A DNA stretch of 64,000 nucleotides, from NCBI RefSeq assembly GCF_004345615.1, contig NZ_SLWK01000004.1, forward strand, positions 186,001 to 250,000. Direction: 5' to 3'. The position numbers and the translations under genes are program-made. The notes beneath the pieces were generated by a model that did no database searches, was not told the DNA's origin, and was given only the letters and a program-made list of their open reading frames with translations. The first letter of the stretch is position 1. The number at the start of each line of letters is the position of its first letter. The stretch is from Natronoflexus pectinivorans (GTDB lineage Bacteria; Bacteroidota; Bacteroidia; Bacteroidales; Marinilabiliaceae). Of the stretch, positions 32,587-43,037 are shown piece after piece.

Positions 32587-34014
32587 TTAATCTTCAACTT
32601 TTACAAGCTTAACAGCCTTAGATTCTTTATTTTGATCATTCTGCTGTCCAATCCAAATTCCATCATATGAATAAGGGTTACCGTCATCATCATTCACTAC
32701 ATCCAGTACTTTCACCTCTGTACCTGATAACCCGATCCATACCAAAGAAAATTCTTCATCAAGAGGCTCGCTAAATGTTATGACTCCATCAGAGACCGAA
32801 TAAGTGTTATCATTTCCTGCTAACACACAAGTACCATCTGCATTAAAGACAAATTCACGAGTATCTCCATCATTAAAAATGTCTTCAGCATCTTCAGCAC
32901 CCCATGAAGCCAGTGTAGCAACCATTTCGGCTCTTGTTGACCAACCATTCAGTCTTCTCGGTTCAATTATTGTTCCCCAGTCCCCTTCTGCGCGCCATCC
33001 TATCCAATCTTGTGCAACGTCAGCAAACTTCCATGTACCAACCAAATCTTCCTGTGTAAATGAAGTATTTACAGGTTCTGAGTATGTAAATTCTTCTCTT
33101 GCGTACTCATGACCTACTACAACAAAATTGTACACATGTGTCCAAGGAGAATCCTCTCCGTCTTCATAAGTGCGCTTTACACCAATTTGCATAGAATGCT
33201 CTGTAAGTGTAAATATTCTTAAATTTTGCAAATCCGAAAACTGTCCCTCATTAACACGTCCGGTATCAATAGGAATAATACAACTTGGTATAGTAAGTTT
33301 CATGGTTTCCGGGTCAAATGCAAATGTGCTGTTGCATATTTCACCAAATCTATCGGTTGAAATTGTTCCTGCTGTTGCATTAAATGTGATTGTTCCATAA
33401 TTTTTTGGAGCCATAATCCATGTATTACTTGCATAGTCAGGACTCCAGTTGAAGAATGAACTCATTTCAGTTCCGTTAATTACAACCGGTAATTCTTCTT
33501 CCAATATATCCCATGCCCAGTATGGATTTCCGTCCAGACCACTATAGTATAGAGGACCATCAAAATAGACCGTTTTCCCATCTTCATTGATATCCATACG
33601 CCAGGTTTTGGTTTCATTGGCACCACCAGAAAGATAATACCACATACCTTCATTAAGGAAATCCAGGTCATCCTGTTCAATGACCACATCAAACACGTCT
33701 GAAGTGAGAGTCACTCCATCTGCTAGCCTGCTACATGTGAACTCATATACACCTGCCAATGGAAGATTAATGGCAACTGATCCATCGGTTACTGTATGAT
33801 CGGCCTCCGTTGCAAGATTCGTAAACCAAACATTACCACTTAAAGTGGTTGTAAAGGTTACTCTATTCCCATCCACCACAAAATCAAAATTTTGACCCAA
33901 TAGTGGCGCCTCGGTTTGAACATCATTGGGTTTGTCATCATCACTGCATGATAAAACTGTCATCAATATGACTCCCAAAAGAGTAATCAGTAATTTGAAA
34001 CTTAATCTTTTCAT
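32587..34014 (-). CDS. Surface glycan-binding lipoprotein (SGBP), SusE/F position
   Basis: A 475-residue lipoprotein (lipobox VLSC, Cys23, then SDDDKP) encoded 41 bp after SusD, the position of surface glycan-binding proteins in such loci. The N-terminal part (about 35-112) is a PKD/Ig-like domain with GVYEFTCSRLADG. Two beta-rich modules follow, one opening with EGMWYYLSGGANETKTWRMD (about 121-140) and a C-terminal one opening with DLVGTWKFADVAQDWIGWR (about 328-346); both open with aromatic-rich strands and end in lipocalin-like strand patterns. No catalytic motif is seen. It probably binds the target polysaccharide on the cell surface and passes it to the GH5 and SusC/SusD. The family name is not certain; function is inferred mainly from position and lipoprotein status. 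Confidence 0.75.
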   Translation of the reverse strand: MKRLSFKLLITLLGVILMTVLSCSDDDKPNDVQTEAPLLGQNFDFVVDGNRVTFTTTLSGNVWFTNLATEADHTVTDGSVAINLPLAGVYEFTCSRLADGVTLTSDVFDVVIEQDDLDFLNEGMWYYLSGGANETKTWRMDINEDGKTVYFDGPLYYSGLDGNPYWAWDILEEELPVVINGTEMSSFFNWSPDYASNTWIMAPKNYGTITFNATAGTISTDRFGEICNSTFAFDPETMKLTIPSCIIPIDTGRVNEGQFSDLQNLRIFTLTEHSMQIGVKRTYEDGEDSPWTHVYNFVVVGHEYAREEFTYSEPVNTSFTQEDLVGTWKFADVAQDWIGWRAEGDWGTIIEPRRLNGWSTRAEMVATLASWGAEDAEDIFNDGDTREFVFNADGTCVLAGNDNTYSVSDGVITFSEPLDEEFSLVWIGLSGTEVKVLDVVNDDDGNPYSYDGIWIGQQNDQNKESKAVKLVKVED

Positions 34015-34055
34015 AACAAATTTGATTTAGGTAATTATTAAAATTCCGAGAAATA

Positions 34056-35690
34056 TTATTCCCAACCGGGATTTTGTCTTAACACATTATTTGATCGCGT
34101 AATCTGAGTTTGTGGAATCTGGAACAAACCTCTTGTCGTGAGAATATTGTTCCCATTAATGGTTTTTGTGTAAGGGACACCACCATCAAGTACTTCACCA
34201 GAATAATTTAGTTTAGATGCTGCAAATTGCAGAGTATGATCATACCTTAACAAATCCCAGTAACGGAGTCCCTCAAAAGCAAACTCATACTTTCGCTCTT
34301 CGAAAATCTGTTCGCGAGTAACAGCAGATATCTCATCAACACCTGCTCTTCTTCTAACCATGTTTACATATTCCAAGGCATTTGAGCTGCCCAGCTCAGC
34401 TGCCATAAGCAGTACATCTGAAAAACGAATGCTGAAATAGTCCTGAAACTGACCAATCATATGGTTTGCAGCCTCATAGACCTCAGTCATAGGAACACCA
34501 TTTTCATCGGTAAATGGCACATACTTCTTTGTGAAATAACCGGTATACTCTCTGACATCATCAATGTAATTATAGGCTATTCCCTCTTCCTGAATGGCCA
34601 TCACCGAGGCCTCACGACGGTCGTCATTGGGATCCCAGTTTTGATAAAACTCAGGCACCACCGTGGATGCTCCCCAGCCACTTGCATATCCCAATCGGGA
34701 ATAGGTTTGCAAACGCAAACCGTTCATTACCATCCAGTGGTTTCCATCCACATCTCCATCATAATTACTGGTATAAGTATATTTTATGGCAAATACAACT
34801 TCTTGATTTGTTTCTCCTGCATAGTTGGCATCTACCAAAGTTCCACCATCCCTTACAGCTTTATAGTTGGCAGCAGCCGGCCACAAACTGAAAAAGTCCT
34901 CCACCAGTCCATGCCCACTGTTTTCTATTACATCTTCCAGGTATGCCAACACTTGGTCTCCGTTTACAAGGTCTACCAAATCGGGTTGATTATAATACCC
35001 GGTATAATAGAGATACACTCTGGCAAGCAGCGACTTTGCAGCCCACGAAGTTACTCTGCCATGGTCGGTAGAAGGCATGGCTCCATGAGTAGTGCTGCGT
35101 GCGTGTTCAACGGCATATAGCAAATCCTCTGTAATTGCTCTGTACACATCATCCGGATCTGCCTGAGGAAGATTCTCTCTGCTTTCTCTTAACAAAAGAG
35201 GAATATTTTCGAACATTCTGACCATATCAAAATAGAAGAATGCCCTAAGAAATTTGGCTTCAGCCAAAATTCTGTTGCGAGTGGCAAGGTTATCCCCCCA
35301 ATCGGGTTGATCAATTCTTTCTATCAATTTATTGCATCGAAAAATACCTCTGTAGTAGTTGACCCAGTTGGGGTTGAACATATCGACAAAACTAGGTGCA
35401 ATATTCACATCGTGCTCATCAATTTTTTTATAGTCCCTGTCATCAGCACTTCCAGTTCCACCAAAAGCCAAATCTCCTTTAACTGTGGCAGCATTTGGAA
35501 GAGCAATTCCATCTGACCAGATCAACTGCAATGCAGCATAACAGCCCACGAGTGCTGTTTCGCACTCTTCAGGAGTTGAATAATAATTTTCATCCACCTG
35601 CCTTGTTAATTCTTTTGTATCCAGAAAACTGTCGGCACAAGAGTTTGCAACAGCTATCAATACAATGATTATATAATGTAATTGCTTCAT
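34056..35690 (-). CDS. SusD-like surface glycan-binding lipoprotein
   Basis: A 544-residue RagB/SusD-family lipoprotein (lipobox VANSC, Cys18, then ADSFLDTKE). Visible hallmarks: YYSTPEECETALVGCYAAL near residue 40, the TPR helix AEAKFLRAFFYFDMVRMFENIPLLL (about 142-166, of which AKFLRAFFYFDMVR is diagnostic), WAAKSLLARVYLYYTGYY, and the C-terminal EERKYEFAFEGLRYWDLLRYDH followed by QIPQTQI. It lies 110 bp after SusC and 41 bp before the SGBP gene, so the three are likely one transcript. It binds the oligosaccharide and closes over the SusC barrel. Confidence 0.95.
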   Translation of the reverse strand: MKQLHYIIIVLIAVANSCADSFLDTKELTRQVDENYYSTPEECETALVGCYAALQLIWSDGIALPNAATVKGDLAFGGTGSADDRDYKKIDEHDVNIAPSFVDMFNPNWVNYYRGIFRCNKLIERIDQPDWGDNLATRNRILAEAKFLRAFFYFDMVRMFENIPLLLRESRENLPQADPDDVYRAITEDLLYAVEHARSTTHGAMPSTDHGRVTSWAAKSLLARVYLYYTGYYNQPDLVDLVNGDQVLAYLEDVIENSGHGLVEDFFSLWPAAANYKAVRDGGTLVDANYAGETNQEVVFAIKYTYTSNYDGDVDGNHWMVMNGLRLQTYSRLGYASGWGASTVVPEFYQNWDPNDDRREASVMAIQEEGIAYNYIDDVREYTGYFTKKYVPFTDENGVPMTEVYEAANHMIGQFQDYFSIRFSDVLLMAAELGSSNALEYVNMVRRRAGVDEISAVTREQIFEERKYEFAFEGLRYWDLLRYDHTLQFAASKLNYSGEVLDGGVPYTKTINGNNILTTRGLFQIPQTQITRSNNVLRQNPGWE

Positions 35691-35757
35691 CTGATATAAA
35701 TTTTAATTCATTCATCCCCAAAAACAGAGGGTTCCGAAATTTGTTAATGTAATTCTG

Positions 35758-35785
35758 ATTTCGGTTTGAGTTCTCAAACCGAAAA
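35758..35785 (-). terminator. Hairpin between SusC and SusD genes
   Basis: TTTCGGTTTGAG pairs with CTCAAACCGAAA (35759-35784). It lies inside the presumed susC-susD transcript, so it may cause partial termination and set unequal SusC and SusD levels, or stabilise the susC message. Confidence 0.6.
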
Positions 35786-35800
35786 ACTCATTCTTCATAT

Positions 35801-38800
35801 TTAGAAGGTCATATTCACCCCAAACAACACCGTTCGCGGACGAGGATAAAACCCAAGATCTATGCCTGATGAATACCTGTCACCAACTCCACCATCGTGT
35901 CCATATCCAATGTCCGGATCCATTCCGGTATAATTGGTGAATGTGTAGAGATTCTGGACTGAGGCATATACTCTGAACCTGTTGAAGAAATCTGAAAACA
36001 TCAGGTTTGAGATATCATACCCAAGTGTTACATTACTGATCCTGAAATAGTCTCCATCCTGAATAAATATATCGGAGAATCTGGATGCAGAGTAATTGAT
36101 ATTATCTTCTGTAACCCTAGGAACTGTGTTAGATGTTCCCGGACCATTCCAACGATCAAGAATATCTCTCGTATAATTGGCATTTTGATTGGTGTGATTT
36201 CGGTAAGATTGCACAATTTGATTGCCCGCAACACCATTAGTTACTACAGAAAAATCAAAGGCTCTGAAATCAAGGCTGAATGATAATCCATAGATAAAAC
36301 TGGGGTTCGGGTCACCTATTTTCACTTTGTCTGCATGGGAAATTGTGCCATCATCGTTTACATCCACATAACGGATATCCCCAGGTCGAGCATTTGGCTG
36401 AATCACTCTTCCTTCGGAATTTACATGGTTTCTGACCTCATCCATTGATTGGAAAATTCCGTCTGTTTTTAGACCCCAGAAATATCCAATTGGATACCCT
36501 GATTGTGCTCTGTAGAAAGATTGAGCATTATCAAACAATACATTGTTGGCTCCGTGTATGATACCGTCCTCTGTTGGCACCTCAGTCACCTCATTGCGGT
36601 TGAAGGCACCATTTACGTTTACGGAGTAACTTAAATCCCTGATTCTTTGATTATATCCGAGAACTACTTCGACACCTTCATTGATCACATTCCCACCGTT
36701 AATATATGGAGCACCAGTGCCGTAAGTAGCTAACACAGGAGCCAAAACAAGCCAGTCCTTCGTTGATTTACGATACAGGTCGAAGTTCATAAACAATCGA
36801 TTATTCAGCAAAAATGCATCAAAACCTAGGTTGATCTGTTCAGAAGTTTCCCATTGTAAGTCTTCATTGGCGAGTCTGCTTGGAAATGATCCGCTTGTAC
36901 TAACTCCCTCTGTATCTCCAAACGCATAATTTGCCTGGGTAAACTGAATGGGAGCCATGTATTGAAACGCCGAAACATTCTGACTGCCGTTTTGTCCCCA
37001 ACTGCCTCTCAGTTTTAAAAAACTAACCACATCTAAAATCGGTTCCATAAAAGCCTCATTGGACATCACCCATCCTGCTGAAAATGAAGGAAAATAGCCC
37101 CATCGATTATTTTTTGCAAACTTTGATGATCCATCTGCTCTGAAAGTAGCATTGAACATGTAGGTTTCATCAAAATGATATTGAATACGTCCAAAATATG
37201 AAAGTAGTTTATCCTCGGCATGAGGATGCCCGCCAATATTAATGTTACTGCCTTCAAGGTTAGTGGTATTACTAATGTAGGCATAATCCAAACTGCTAAA
37301 TACAAAATCGGTATTCCTGGCAAAGAGCCATGAACCCTTGTATTGTCTGGAAGATGTACCTGCCATCACATCGAAACTATGCCCATTTGTATACAGATTA
37401 TAAGTAAGGTAGTTTTCAGCAGACCAAGACATTCCTTTGGACATACTCTGCTCAACACTGCTATTAGGTCTGTAATTTAGAGGACTTAACCTATACTGGG
37501 GATTGAATTGTCTCCTGTCGGAGCTATAATAATCAACTCCAATCATGGAACGGAAAGTAAGATTTGGCGTAATGTCCAGTTCTGCATATACACTTCCCAG
37601 TAAACGTTGCTCCTCTGTTACATTGTTGTTATTATACACCATTGAGGCATATGGGTTCGATTCGTTCTGATTCCAGTATCGGTTTCCGTTCTGGTCAGTT
37701 ATATCGGGATTATCCGTTCTGAAGAAGTCGCCATTATCATCATAAACCGGCATTAAAGGACTGGTATTAAAAGCTCCTCTAAGAGAGTTGTTATATTGGC
37801 CACCTACGCCAATTCCATTTCTTTCTATATGCGAAATATTAAGAGTATGCCCCATCCTCAGCTGACCATCGTAAAACCTGTTTTCAGAATTAAACCGTGC
37901 ACTGATTCGTTCATAATTTGAATAATCACGACCTCCCACAATACCTTCCTGTCCCGTGTAAGAAATTGAGGTGGAATAAGTAGATTGATCGTTGCCCCCG
38001 GATGCACCAAACACATAATTTTGGGTAATTGCATTTCTTACAAACATTTCATCTAGCCAATCGGTATTGGCTGGCCCAGCTTCGGTATAAGCCGGTAAAT
38101 TATTAACATCAAACGGCAAATTTCTTGGATTGCCACCTCCATTTAAATATTGCTCATTCATGATCATTGCATACTCCTGTGCATTAAGCAAATCAATGGT
38201 CCGCGGCCGGTTTTGAAAGCCAACGTATGCATCAAAAGTAAGTTGAGTAACTCCGGCACGACCACTTTTGGTGGTAACCAAAACAACCCCATTGGCCGCT
38301 CGAGAACCATAAATTGCAGCAGATGCAGCATCCTTTAAAACATCAATAGATTCAATATCACTCGGATTTAAATGGTCAATGTTTCCGGTGGCAATGCCAT
38401 CTACGATATACAATGGTGATGCATCACCGGTAGTACCAACACCGCGAATTGTAACTCTTGCGCTTTCTCCCGGCTGACCAGAACTGGGCATAACGCTGAT
38501 TCCGGCAGCCTGGCCTTGAAGAGCCATGATTGGACTTGTCGTATTTCTTCCACTAATCACGTCACTTGAAACCTGACTGGTTGCACCGGTGATAAGTCGT
38601 TTTTTCTGAACACCATAGCCAACTACAACCACCTCATCCAGATCCATAAAGGCAGATTCCATAACAACCTTAATAACACTTCTACCGTTTATCGAAACTT
38701 CTTGATTTTCAAAACCAATAAATGAAAATACCAGAATAGCATCAATGCTTGTATTAATGGAAAAACTTCCATCCACCTGTGTAATAGTACCGCTGGTTGT

Positions 38801-38935
38801 TCCCTGTACCAAAATAGAGACACCGGGAATGGGATCGTTTGACGAGTCTGTAACAACTCCGGATACAGTATGTTGACCGTATATCCCAAAGCTCGTCACC
38901 ACCACTAATAAAAACAGAACGAATTTCTTCAACAT
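35801..38935 (-). CDS. SusC-like TonB-dependent outer-membrane transporter, second copy
   Basis: A 1,044-residue protein from the preferred ATG at 38935, which gives a standard signal peptide (MLKKFVLFLLVVVTSFGIYG, cleaved before QHT); an in-frame ATG at 38971 would add 12 polar residues and spoil it. A carboxypeptidase-regulatory-like domain (about 23-95) is followed by the signature LDEVVVVGYG (99-108), the plug (about 110-220, VTIRGVGTTG and GVVLVTTKSG) and the barrel to a terminal Phe. It pairs with the SusD at 34056. With GH5, SGBP, GH9 and GH94 nearby, it probably imports beta-glucan or xyloglucan oligosaccharides (inference). Confidence 0.95.
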   Translation of the reverse strand: MLKKFVLFLLVVVTSFGIYGQHTVSGVVTDSSNDPIPGVSILVQGTTSGTITQVDGSFSINTSIDAILVFSFIGFENQEVSINGRSVIKVVMESAFMDLDEVVVVGYGVQKKRLITGATSQVSSDVISGRNTTSPIMALQGQAAGISVMPSSGQPGESARVTIRGVGTTGDASPLYIVDGIATGNIDHLNPSDIESIDVLKDAASAAIYGSRAANGVVLVTTKSGRAGVTQLTFDAYVGFQNRPRTIDLLNAQEYAMIMNEQYLNGGGNPRNLPFDVNNLPAYTEAGPANTDWLDEMFVRNAITQNYVFGASGGNDQSTYSTSISYTGQEGIVGGRDYSNYERISARFNSENRFYDGQLRMGHTLNISHIERNGIGVGGQYNNSLRGAFNTSPLMPVYDDNGDFFRTDNPDITDQNGNRYWNQNESNPYASMVYNNNNVTEEQRLLGSVYAELDITPNLTFRSMIGVDYYSSDRRQFNPQYRLSPLNYRPNSSVEQSMSKGMSWSAENYLTYNLYTNGHSFDVMAGTSSRQYKGSWLFARNTDFVFSSLDYAYISNTTNLEGSNINIGGHPHAEDKLLSYFGRIQYHFDETYMFNATFRADGSSKFAKNNRWGYFPSFSAGWVMSNEAFMEPILDVVSFLKLRGSWGQNGSQNVSAFQYMAPIQFTQANYAFGDTEGVSTSGSFPSRLANEDLQWETSEQINLGFDAFLLNNRLFMNFDLYRKSTKDWLVLAPVLATYGTGAPYINGGNVINEGVEVVLGYNQRIRDLSYSVNVNGAFNRNEVTEVPTEDGIIHGANNVLFDNAQSFYRAQSGYPIGYFWGLKTDGIFQSMDEVRNHVNSEGRVIQPNARPGDIRYVDVNDDGTISHADKVKIGDPNPSFIYGLSFSLDFRAFDFSVVTNGVAGNQIVQSYRNHTNQNANYTRDILDRWNGPGTSNTVPRVTEDNINYSASRFSDIFIQDGDYFRISNVTLGYDISNLMFSDFFNRFRVYASVQNLYTFTNYTGMDPDIGYGHDGGVGDRYSSGIDLGFYPRPRTVLFGVNMTF

Positions 38936-39443
38936 AACAATGATTTTAGATTTAATTTGTTTTAAATACACCTATGTAACCAATCCGACCAGATCAACAT
39001 TCTTCAAATATATTTTAACATTAATTAATGTTTTGGTGATATTTGTATGCAGCTTGGGTGCAAAATGTCAACCTCTCTGATCAAATGTAATTCAACATGG
39101 GTACTTTTGAATTCAGACAAGCACATATCACAATGTATTTCTGAAACTTACACATACGTTACATCAGAATAGAAAAGGGAGAATGATAACCGAGAATATC
39201 AAAGAGTATTAAACAAGATGAACATAAGTCTCTATCAAAACTTCAACAGCACTAGACCAAACTTTTTCATAAGAAGAATCTGAACTTTTCAAAAAGCTCA
39301 GAACTTAACATTATAATTGATAAATTTACTTAAATTTAAACATTAAATAAGATAGGCATATAAATGTAACCAGATGGTAAAATATTTCGTTAATGTCCTT
39401 ATTAAATATTCGACAAACAGAGTCCGAAAGCAAAACAATTAAA
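38936..39443. other. Divergent control region between susC and sensor kinase genes
   Basis: About 500 AT-rich bases. On the minus strand TATATTTG (39012-39005) matches the -7 consensus TAnnTTTG, 70 nt before the susC ATG, but no well-spaced -33 box is seen. No clear promoter is visible for the plus-strand kinase. The region is a plausible place for HTCS binding to both genes. Confidence 0.45.
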
Positions 39444-42400
39444 ATGTGTAAATCGAGCAATTCACATTTATTTCTAACTGACTATGTGCAAAAAACATTG
39501 TACGTTATAGTGTTCTTTTACACATTCCAATTCATACAGCCCATAACCTTTAGTAACAGTTTAAAGATTAAGCTTGCGCATTTTTCAGCAACAAATAAAC
39601 TACCCGGACAATCTATTCAATGCATACATCAAGATAGCCTTGGTATTATCTGGCTAGGAATTGAATCTGTTGGCTTAACAAAATACGACGGAAAAAGAAC
39701 AACCATTTATAACAACGTTCCCGGTGATACATCCACCCTCTCATCAAATTATCCTGAGCGAATTATCAGCGATGAATTTGATCAAATTTGGGTCGCGACT
39801 TCTAATGGATTAAACAGGCTAAACAGAAAGACAGGAAAAGTTAAACGTTTCTTTTCAATACCGGAAAACAAAAAAACAATTTCTCATAATACATTATACG
39901 ATCTAAAACGGGATTCATTTGGAAGTATTTGGATTGCTACGCAAAATGGGGTGAGCATATTAAATCCTGACAAACATGAATTTCTGCGCTTTCTACATAA
40001 TCCTGATTATGAAAACCCTGCCAGTCACAATGAAATTAGTTCCATTCATATTGACAGGGACAACAACATCTGGATTGCCTCAATACTTCGCGGTCTTACA
40101 AAGATTTCAGCAAAAAGGGTGGCTCATTTAAATGAAATATGGAATTCTCAGTCAACAACAGATGTATCTGCCAATATTAACCAAATATTAAACCCCTCAC
40201 AATATTTAAGACATACTACACTTCCCCCGGTACGTGCCATAAACTCTCATCATCCTGATACAATTTGGCTGGCAACACAAAGTGGACTTTACCGTTATTT
40301 TCAAAAAACCAACACCATTAAAAAATTCTCTTTTGAAGACGAGAAGCTCTCATATCTAAATAATGCAACCTACCTGTCCCTAAATTTTGACAGCAACAAC
40401 TTGTTATGGATTGGTTCAGCTAACGACGGCCTGATCATTCTCAACTTAAATAATAATAGATATCAGCATCTTGATGCATCCAACTATGTAAAAAATGAAT
40501 TGAAAAGCAATTCAATCAGGGAAATAATGGAAAGTAACTGCGGACTAGTCTGGATATGTACAAAGTTTGGCGGTCTTCATTATTACGATATCCGTCAGCA
40601 AACATTCCCTGTTTTGCGTAAAAGTACTGATTACGCAAACGGATTAAATGATGAGTTTATATTATCGATTTTTTCAGACAAAGAAGACCTATGGATTGGC
40701 ACTAAAAGTGGCGGCTTAAACAGATACCATAAAAAATCGAACAGTTTCACATATTACACGGCTGATGGAGTTGAAGGAAGCCTTGGAAGCAACAGAATTG
40801 AGGATATTGTTAAGGACAACACAGGAACTTTATGGATAGGAACCGAAGCCGGACTTTATAGTAAACACAGCACAAACAATCAATTCATATTTAGATACCC
40901 TACTCATATTCGCAGTCTGGCATTTATCAAAGACTTTCTTTGGCTTGGTACATCAAATGGCATTTTCAGATATTCAACCACTGAAAAAAAACCTTCCCCT
41001 TTGCCGACAAAGCATCACTCATTTTTTGATACACAAAGTAATATTTACATTATTGAGATTTACGAAGACAGCTCTGACAACATCTGGATCGCAACCCAGG
41101 CAACAGGCTTATTTCAGTACATTCCTGAAAGTGACCAATTAATTCATCATACGCACCAGCCCAACAATCCTAATTCAATCAGCGGTGATCAGGTAAGAGC
41201 TGTATATGAGGACATTACGAATCGTCTCTGGGTGGGAACAAAATCAGATGGACTAAACCTTTTTGACAGGGAGTTAAATTCATTTACGACCATATCTACT
41301 CCTGAAACTCTCCCCTCTAATACAATCTATCATATTCTGGAAGATGACTCCGGAGTGCTTTGGATGGGAACTCACAGCGGAATTAGTAGTTTTGACCCGG
41401 CATCGGAAAAATTCATGAATTACCCGCCTGTTTATGGAGCCCAAAGCTACGTTTTTGAAACAAACGCATTCTCAAAAACAGAAGATGGAATCATACTTAT
41501 GGGAGGTAATAATGGGTTGAATGCTTTTAACCCTAAACAGATACATATAGAATTGCATGAATCTCCGATAATAATTTCAAATCTCAGAATATTTAACGAA
41601 TCTATTGCTACAGACATCTCTGCGTCAAAGGAATTTGTACTATCCCACAAAAGTACTTATATATCATTTGAATTTGCAATGTTAGATTATACTGATCCTG
41701 ATGAAAATCGGTATATGTATATTCTTGAGCCATTTGATGAAAACTGGATTTATTCAGATACAAGGAATTTTGCCAACTACACAAATCTGGAACCGGGTAA
41801 ATACACTTTCAAAGTAAAAGGGATACGAAGCGATGGAATGACAAATTCCAAAACTCTTGAATTATCAATGGTAATTCCCTCACCATTTTGGAAAACCAAA
41901 TGGTTTACGCCTCTTCTCGGATTGATGTTGGTTTCCATCATAGTATTGGCCTATTATTTGAAAATTCTATCAGGGAAAAAAAGAGAAGCAACACTAAAAG
42001 CGGAAGTCAGACAACGCACCAATGATTTATCGGAGGCCTACAACAAATTGGAACAATCCAACTTACAGATAGAAAAGCACAACCGGGCATTGCGACAACA
42101 AAGAGACAGGATCTCGCGTCAAAATCTGGAATTAAAAATTCATAGACAAAACCTGGAATTGATGGTAGCAGATCGAACAAAAGACCTTGAAGAAGAAAAA
42201 CTTAAAGCCCAAGAAAGTGATCAGTTGAAATCTGCTTTTTTAGCAAACATGAGTCATGAAATCCGTACTCCTCTCAACGCGATTATGGGCTTTATAGATC
42301 TGCTTCAAGCCGGGGAAATAAAAGAAGAGGAGCAAGCCTACATCAACAATATTATTCAATCAAACAGCAATACTCTATTGCAGTTAATAAATGATATAAT

Positions 42401-42908
42401 AGATTTGAGTATCATTGAAGCAAATCAGATGGTAATCTATAAATCATCAGTAAATTTTAATCAGTTGCTTCAGGAGATAAAAGCCCACTACTCGGTAAAC
42501 GCTGACCTTCAATTAAAAAACATTCAACTATTACTTGAATCACCAAATACTGAGGATTCAATTATTATCAACACCGATCAAGGCAGGGTAAAACAAATAT
42601 ACTTTAATCTGATAAACAATGCTATTAAATTTACAGAGAAGGGATTTATCAGCTTTGGTTATTCTGTTTCACAAAATAAAATGGTTTGTTTTGTTAAGGA
42701 TACCGGAATTGGAATTGAAGAAGAAAACATGGATAAACTTTTCAAAAGATTTCATAAAATAGAACCCAATGACACCAAAGTTCACCGTGGAACAGGCCTC
42801 GGACTTTCTATCTGCAAAAATCTGTGTAAGTTATTGGGAGGAGATATCTGGCTTGATTCTGTTCCCGGTGAAGGAACAACGTTCTATTTTTCCATTGAAA
42901 CAACATGA
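39444..42908 (+). CDS. Propeller-domain sensor histidine kinase without receiver or HTH
   Basis: An 1,154-residue protein from the ATG at 39444 (an ATG at 39393 would add 17 residues). A hydrophobic signal/anchor (about 19-38) leads into Reg_prop propeller repeats (about 45-690; IWIAT, LWIGT motifs), a Y_Y_Y domain (about 740-805), a transmembrane helix (about 815-835, LLGLMLVSIIVLAYYL), a long coiled coil (about 838-920, rich in E, K, Q and R) and a HisKA/HATPase pair with His938 in MSHEIRTPL and GLGLSICKNL. It ends IETT straight after the kinase, where HTCS proteins continue with a receiver and AraC domain. It must therefore signal to a separate response regulator or act differently. It is divergent from susC and close to the GH2/GH9 genes, so it probably senses the same glycan. 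Confidence 0.9.
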   Translation: MCKSSNSHLFLTDYVQKTLYVIVFFYTFQFIQPITFSNSLKIKLAHFSATNKLPGQSIQCIHQDSLGIIWLGIESVGLTKYDGKRTTIYNNVPGDTSTLSSNYPERIISDEFDQIWVATSNGLNRLNRKTGKVKRFFSIPENKKTISHNTLYDLKRDSFGSIWIATQNGVSILNPDKHEFLRFLHNPDYENPASHNEISSIHIDRDNNIWIASILRGLTKISAKRVAHLNEIWNSQSTTDVSANINQILNPSQYLRHTTLPPVRAINSHHPDTIWLATQSGLYRYFQKTNTIKKFSFEDEKLSYLNNATYLSLNFDSNNLLWIGSANDGLIILNLNNNRYQHLDASNYVKNELKSNSIREIMESNCGLVWICTKFGGLHYYDIRQQTFPVLRKSTDYANGLNDEFILSIFSDKEDLWIGTKSGGLNRYHKKSNSFTYYTADGVEGSLGSNRIEDIVKDNTGTLWIGTEAGLYSKHSTNNQFIFRYPTHIRSLAFIKDFLWLGTSNGIFRYSTTEKKPSPLPTKHHSFFDTQSNIYIIEIYEDSSDNIWIATQATGLFQYIPESDQLIHHTHQPNNPNSISGDQVRAVYEDITNRLWVGTKSDGLNLFDRELNSFTTISTPETLPSNTIYHILEDDSGVLWMGTHSGISSFDPASEKFMNYPPVYGAQSYVFETNAFSKTEDGIILMGGNNGLNAFNPKQIHIELHESPIIISNLRIFNESIATDISASKEFVLSHKSTYISFEFAMLDYTDPDENRYMYILEPFDENWIYSDTRNFANYTNLEPGKYTFKVKGIRSDGMTNSKTLELSMVIPSPFWKTKWFTPLLGLMLVSIIVLAYYLKILSGKKREATLKAEVRQRTNDLSEAYNKLEQSNLQIEKHNRALRQQRDRISRQNLELKIHRQNLELMVADRTKDLEEEKLKAQESDQLKSAFLANMSHEIRTPLNAIMGFIDLLQAGEIKEEEQAYINNIIQSNSNTLLQLINDIIDLSIIEANQMVIYKSSVNFNQLLQEIKAHYSVNADLQLKNIQLLLESPNTEDSIIINTDQGRVKQIYFNLINNAIKFTEKGFISFGYSVSQNKMVCFVKDTGIGIEEENMDKLFKRFHKIEPNDTKVHRGTGLGLSICKNLCKLLGGDIWLDSVPGEGTTFYFSIETT

Positions 42909-42951
42909 CAACCAATCATATGATGATTATCAACTTATCATTTTGGATAAA

Positions 42952-42999
42952 AAAATCGCTCAACATCTTTATTTTTCGATAAAGATGTTGAGCGATTTT
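42952..42999. terminator. Bidirectional terminator between kinase and GH2
   Basis: A perfect 21-bp stem (42952-42972 with 42979-42999) between convergent genes, with A-run on the left and T's on the right. Confidence 0.9.
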
Positions 43000-43037
43000 C
43001 TCATTATTCGTTCTAAATAAAAAACGATACTAAAGCA

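Noticed and set aside
34461-35120. 219-codon plus-strand frame opposite the second susD gene
   Set aside because: It lies entirely antisense to a clear SusD gene, has no coherent domain and is rich in His, Ser and Ile as expected for a reverse-strand shadow.
38936-39443. Possible riboswitch or structured leader in the susC/kinase divergent region
   Set aside because: No conserved riboswitch motif or stable long stem was found by eye; the sequence is mostly A/T tracts.
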